From contig JAGXFH010000061.1 in NCBI GenBank assembly GCA_024637315.1, forward strand, positions 1 through 64,000: a DNA stretch of 64,000 bases, read 5' to 3'. The notes under the pieces were generated by a model that saw only the letters and a list, made by a program, of their open reading frames with translations, was not told the DNA's origin and did no database searches. Made by a program: the position numbers and the translations under genes. This stretch comes from Brevirhabdus sp. Its GTDB lineage: Bacteria; Pseudomonadota; Alphaproteobacteria; Rhodobacterales; Rhodobacteraceae. Shown here one piece after another: positions 62,394-64,000 of this stretch. Position 1 is the stretch's first letter; every line of letters starts with the position of its first letter.

Positions 62394-63098
62394 ATGTCAG
62401 GTAAAAACGTGCTGATAAGGCCGGAAACAACAGAAGTCGAAGCGGCCACGGCGACGCTTTTGGCGTTCATCGAGGACGGGGGCTATGTGCCCGGCGACCG
62501 GTTGCCGTCCGAGCGCGATCTTATCGTCCGCTTCGGAATGACGCGGTCAACGTTGCGAAAGGCGCTTGAAGCGCTGGAGCGGGACGGCCGGATCTGGCGT
62601 CATGTCGGCAAGGGCACATTCGTGGCGGCGCATAGCGGCGCGGGATCGCTTGGGCTTCTGGCCGATTTGAGCCTTCAGGTCAGCCCGTTTCACCTGATGC
62701 GGGCCCGCCTGTCGCTTGAACCCGCGATTGCGCGGGAATCCGCGATCAGTGCCACCGACGAGGCTGTGACGCGGATCAAGCTGGCGCGGGATCGGGCTGC
62801 GCAGGCCCCGACATGGGACGATTACGAGGCGCAGGACGATCTTTTCCACCGCTCCGTGGCCGAGGCCACGGGGAATGCTCTGTTATTGTCGCTGTTCGAC
62901 CATCTGAACCAGGTGCGCCGGGCGGTGGCCTGGCAAACCGTGGTCCGGGACTCGGTGCGCCCGTCGCGAGAGCATCCGAGTTTTGCAGAGCATGACAAGA
63001 TCGTCAAAGCCATCGAGGCGCGTGACCCCGGTGCGGCCCATATCGCGATGCGAGAGCATCTGGGATCTGTGTCGGCGCGGCTGTTCGGTGAGGTTTGA
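62394..63098 (+). CDS. GntR-family (FadR/FCD) transcriptional regulator
   Basis: 234 residues from MSGKNVLIRPETTEVEAATA. GntR winged helix: GDRLPSERDLIVRFGMTRST and LRKALEALERDGRIWRHVGK GTFV; the FCD domain follows with RARLSLEPAIARESAISATD, EAQDDLFHRSVAEATGN and FAEHDKIVKAIEARD. Similar in plan to the GntR at 8.5 kb. It separates the FAH gene and the binding-protein gene, probably regulating one or both. Confidence 0.87.
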   Translation: MSGKNVLIRPETTEVEAATATLLAFIEDGGYVPGDRLPSERDLIVRFGMTRSTLRKALEALERDGRIWRHVGKGTFVAAHSGAGSLGLLADLSLQVSPFHLMRARLSLEPAIARESAISATDEAVTRIKLARDRAAQAPTWDDYEAQDDLFHRSVAEATGNALLLSLFDHLNQVRRAVAWQTVVRDSVRPSREHPSFAEHDKIVKAIEARDPGAAHIAMREHLGSVSARLFGEV

Positions 63099-63190
63099 CG
63101 AGGCAGGAGTCGCGGCGGGCAAAGCAGACTCAAGCAGCGTGTGCGAGTTGCAATCAAGTTCATGCAGTTGTTTTCTCAGGGAGGAGAATC

Positions 63191-64000
63191 ATGAAAAACT
63201 GGCTTAGAAAATTTACGGCGGGCGTATTTGCCATCGGCATCTGCGCGACGGCCGCGCAGGCGGACACGATCCGCATAGCACTGGCCGAAACCCCTTCGGA
63301 CGAGATGGCCGCGTTCTTTGTCGCGCTTGATCGCGCGAAAGCGAATGGGCTGGACTATGAATGGACTGCCTTTTCGGACGAAGAACTGGCGATCCAGGCT
63401 GTTCTGAGCGGGCAGATGGATATCGGGTTCGGCACCCCCTATGCGGCCATGCAGCGCTCCAAGGCGCCGCTTCGCATCATCTTTCAGCTGACGAAGCTGA
63501 AATTCTTTCCGGTGACGTCGAAGAAATACGAGACACTGGAAGATCTGGACGGCCAGCCGATCCTGCTGCATTCACGTGGTGGCGGCACCGACTCGATTGC
63601 CAATGTCATCGAAGAGAAAGTGGGCATCAAGTTCGGCGAGCGGTCGTATGTGCCGGGCTCGGCCAATCGTGTCGTCGCCCTGATCGCCGGTCAGGCCGAT
63701 GCGACGATCATCGATCTGTCCAACAAGAACAAGATGATGGAGCAGGCCCCTGACCAGTTCAATGTTCTGCCGATGTTCGAGGTGGACGCCAGCGACGAGG
63801 CGCTTTTCGCCAACCTGGACTGGATCCAGGCCAACGAGGACGATGTGCAGATTTTCGTGAATGCGCTGCTGAGCGTCTGGCAGGACATGGCCGAGGATCC
63901 CACGATCATCAGCAGTGAAACCGATCCCGACGGCCCGATCGGCCAATTGCCGAAGGAGATTCTTGACGGGCTGGACGAATTCTATGCCAATGCTGTCGAA
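63191..64000 (+). CDS. ABC transporter substrate-binding protein, NMT1/SsuA-like (runs off right edge)
   Basis: The frame is open from ATG 63191, behind GGGAGGAGAATC, to the end of the window: 270 codons. MKNWLRKFTAGVFAIGICAT is a signal peptide cleaved after AQA. The mature part follows the NMT1/SsuA/TauA pattern (DEELAIQAVLSGQMDIGFGT, RSKAPLRIIFQLTK, HSRGGGTDSIANVIEEKVGI, RVVALIAGQADATIIDLSNK). Such proteins bind nitrate, sulfonates, thiamine precursors or other small organics. Permease and ATPase genes would be expected to the right. The C-terminus is missing from the window. Confidence 0.87.
   Translation, partial: MKNWLRKFTAGVFAIGICATAAQADTIRIALAETPSDEMAAFFVALDRAKANGLDYEWTAFSDEELAIQAVLSGQMDIGFGTPYAAMQRSKAPLRIIFQLTKLKFFPVTSKKYETLEDLDGQPILLHSRGGGTDSIANVIEEKVGIKFGERSYVPGSANRVVALIAGQADATIIDLSNKNKMMEQAPDQFNVLPMFEVDASDEALFANLDWIQANEDDVQIFVNALLSVWQDMAEDPTIISSETDPDGPIGQLPKEILDGLDEFYANAVE

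Overview
The window is GC-rich DNA (roughly two thirds G+C by eye) with alphaproteobacterial, most likely Rhodobacterales (Rhodobacter/Paracoccus/Roseobacter-like), gene content. It carries a plasmid-type replication and stability module: a replication initiator with a DnaA domain I-like C-terminus, parAB, a tyrosine recombinase, ccdAB and an orphan ScpB. It is therefore probably part of an extrachromosomal replicon (plasmid or chromid). No rRNA, tRNA or CRISPR array was seen.

Layout. 1-195: end of an IS30-family element. 280-8169 (minus): an operon amiC-amiR(ANTAR)-permease-permease-binding protein-formamidase-fused ATPase, preceded by a leader containing an intrinsic terminator; it looks like amide sensing by antitermination coupled to uptake of an oligopeptide-like substrate. 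8468-17296 (plus): a divergent operon with a GntR regulator, a complete second oligopeptide-type ABC transporter, a gamma-glutamyltransferase and a DUF1028 protein. 17327-21355: a basic amino acid ABC transporter (minus) divergent from dimethylarginine dimethylaminohydrolase (plus), then a second gamma-glutamyltransferase. The first 23 kb is thus a nitrogen-scavenging island for amides, peptides, gamma-glutamyl compounds and methylarginine.

23.2-26.7 kb: one very large unusual protein with a degenerate metallopeptidase-like core, three ASH/choice-of-anchor-D-like domains and a Cys-Asp repeat tail. 26.8-33.8 kb: the replicon backbone (repA, oriV/par region, parA, parB, four parS-like palindromes of which two lie inside parA and parB, xer-type recombinase, ccdAB, DUF1403-scpB).

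33.8-44.1 kb: a decaying surface-polysaccharide locus. Intact flippase, glycosyltransferase, DUF354 and methyltransferase genes are mixed with truncated, internally deleted and frameshifted genes and with scraps of IS110, IS66 and Tn3-type elements. 44.2-51.5 kb: a SulP transporter with a small XRE regulator, two back-to-back arsenic resistance units (arsR-acr3-arsH and arsP-arsR), a methyltransferase and an internally deleted lysR. 51.6-54.6 kb: modE-modA-modB-modC molybdate uptake (minus). 54.9-61.4 kb: a TetR regulator divergent from a four-gene catabolic operon (two flavin/FeS N-demethylase-type enzymes, a proline racemase-family protein lacking both usual cysteines, and a pyrroline-carboxylate-reductase-like protein), probably for an N-methylated (hydroxy)proline. 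61.5-64 kb: a fumarylacetoacetate hydrolase-family enzyme, a second GntR regulator and an NMT1/SsuA-like binding protein that runs off the right edge.
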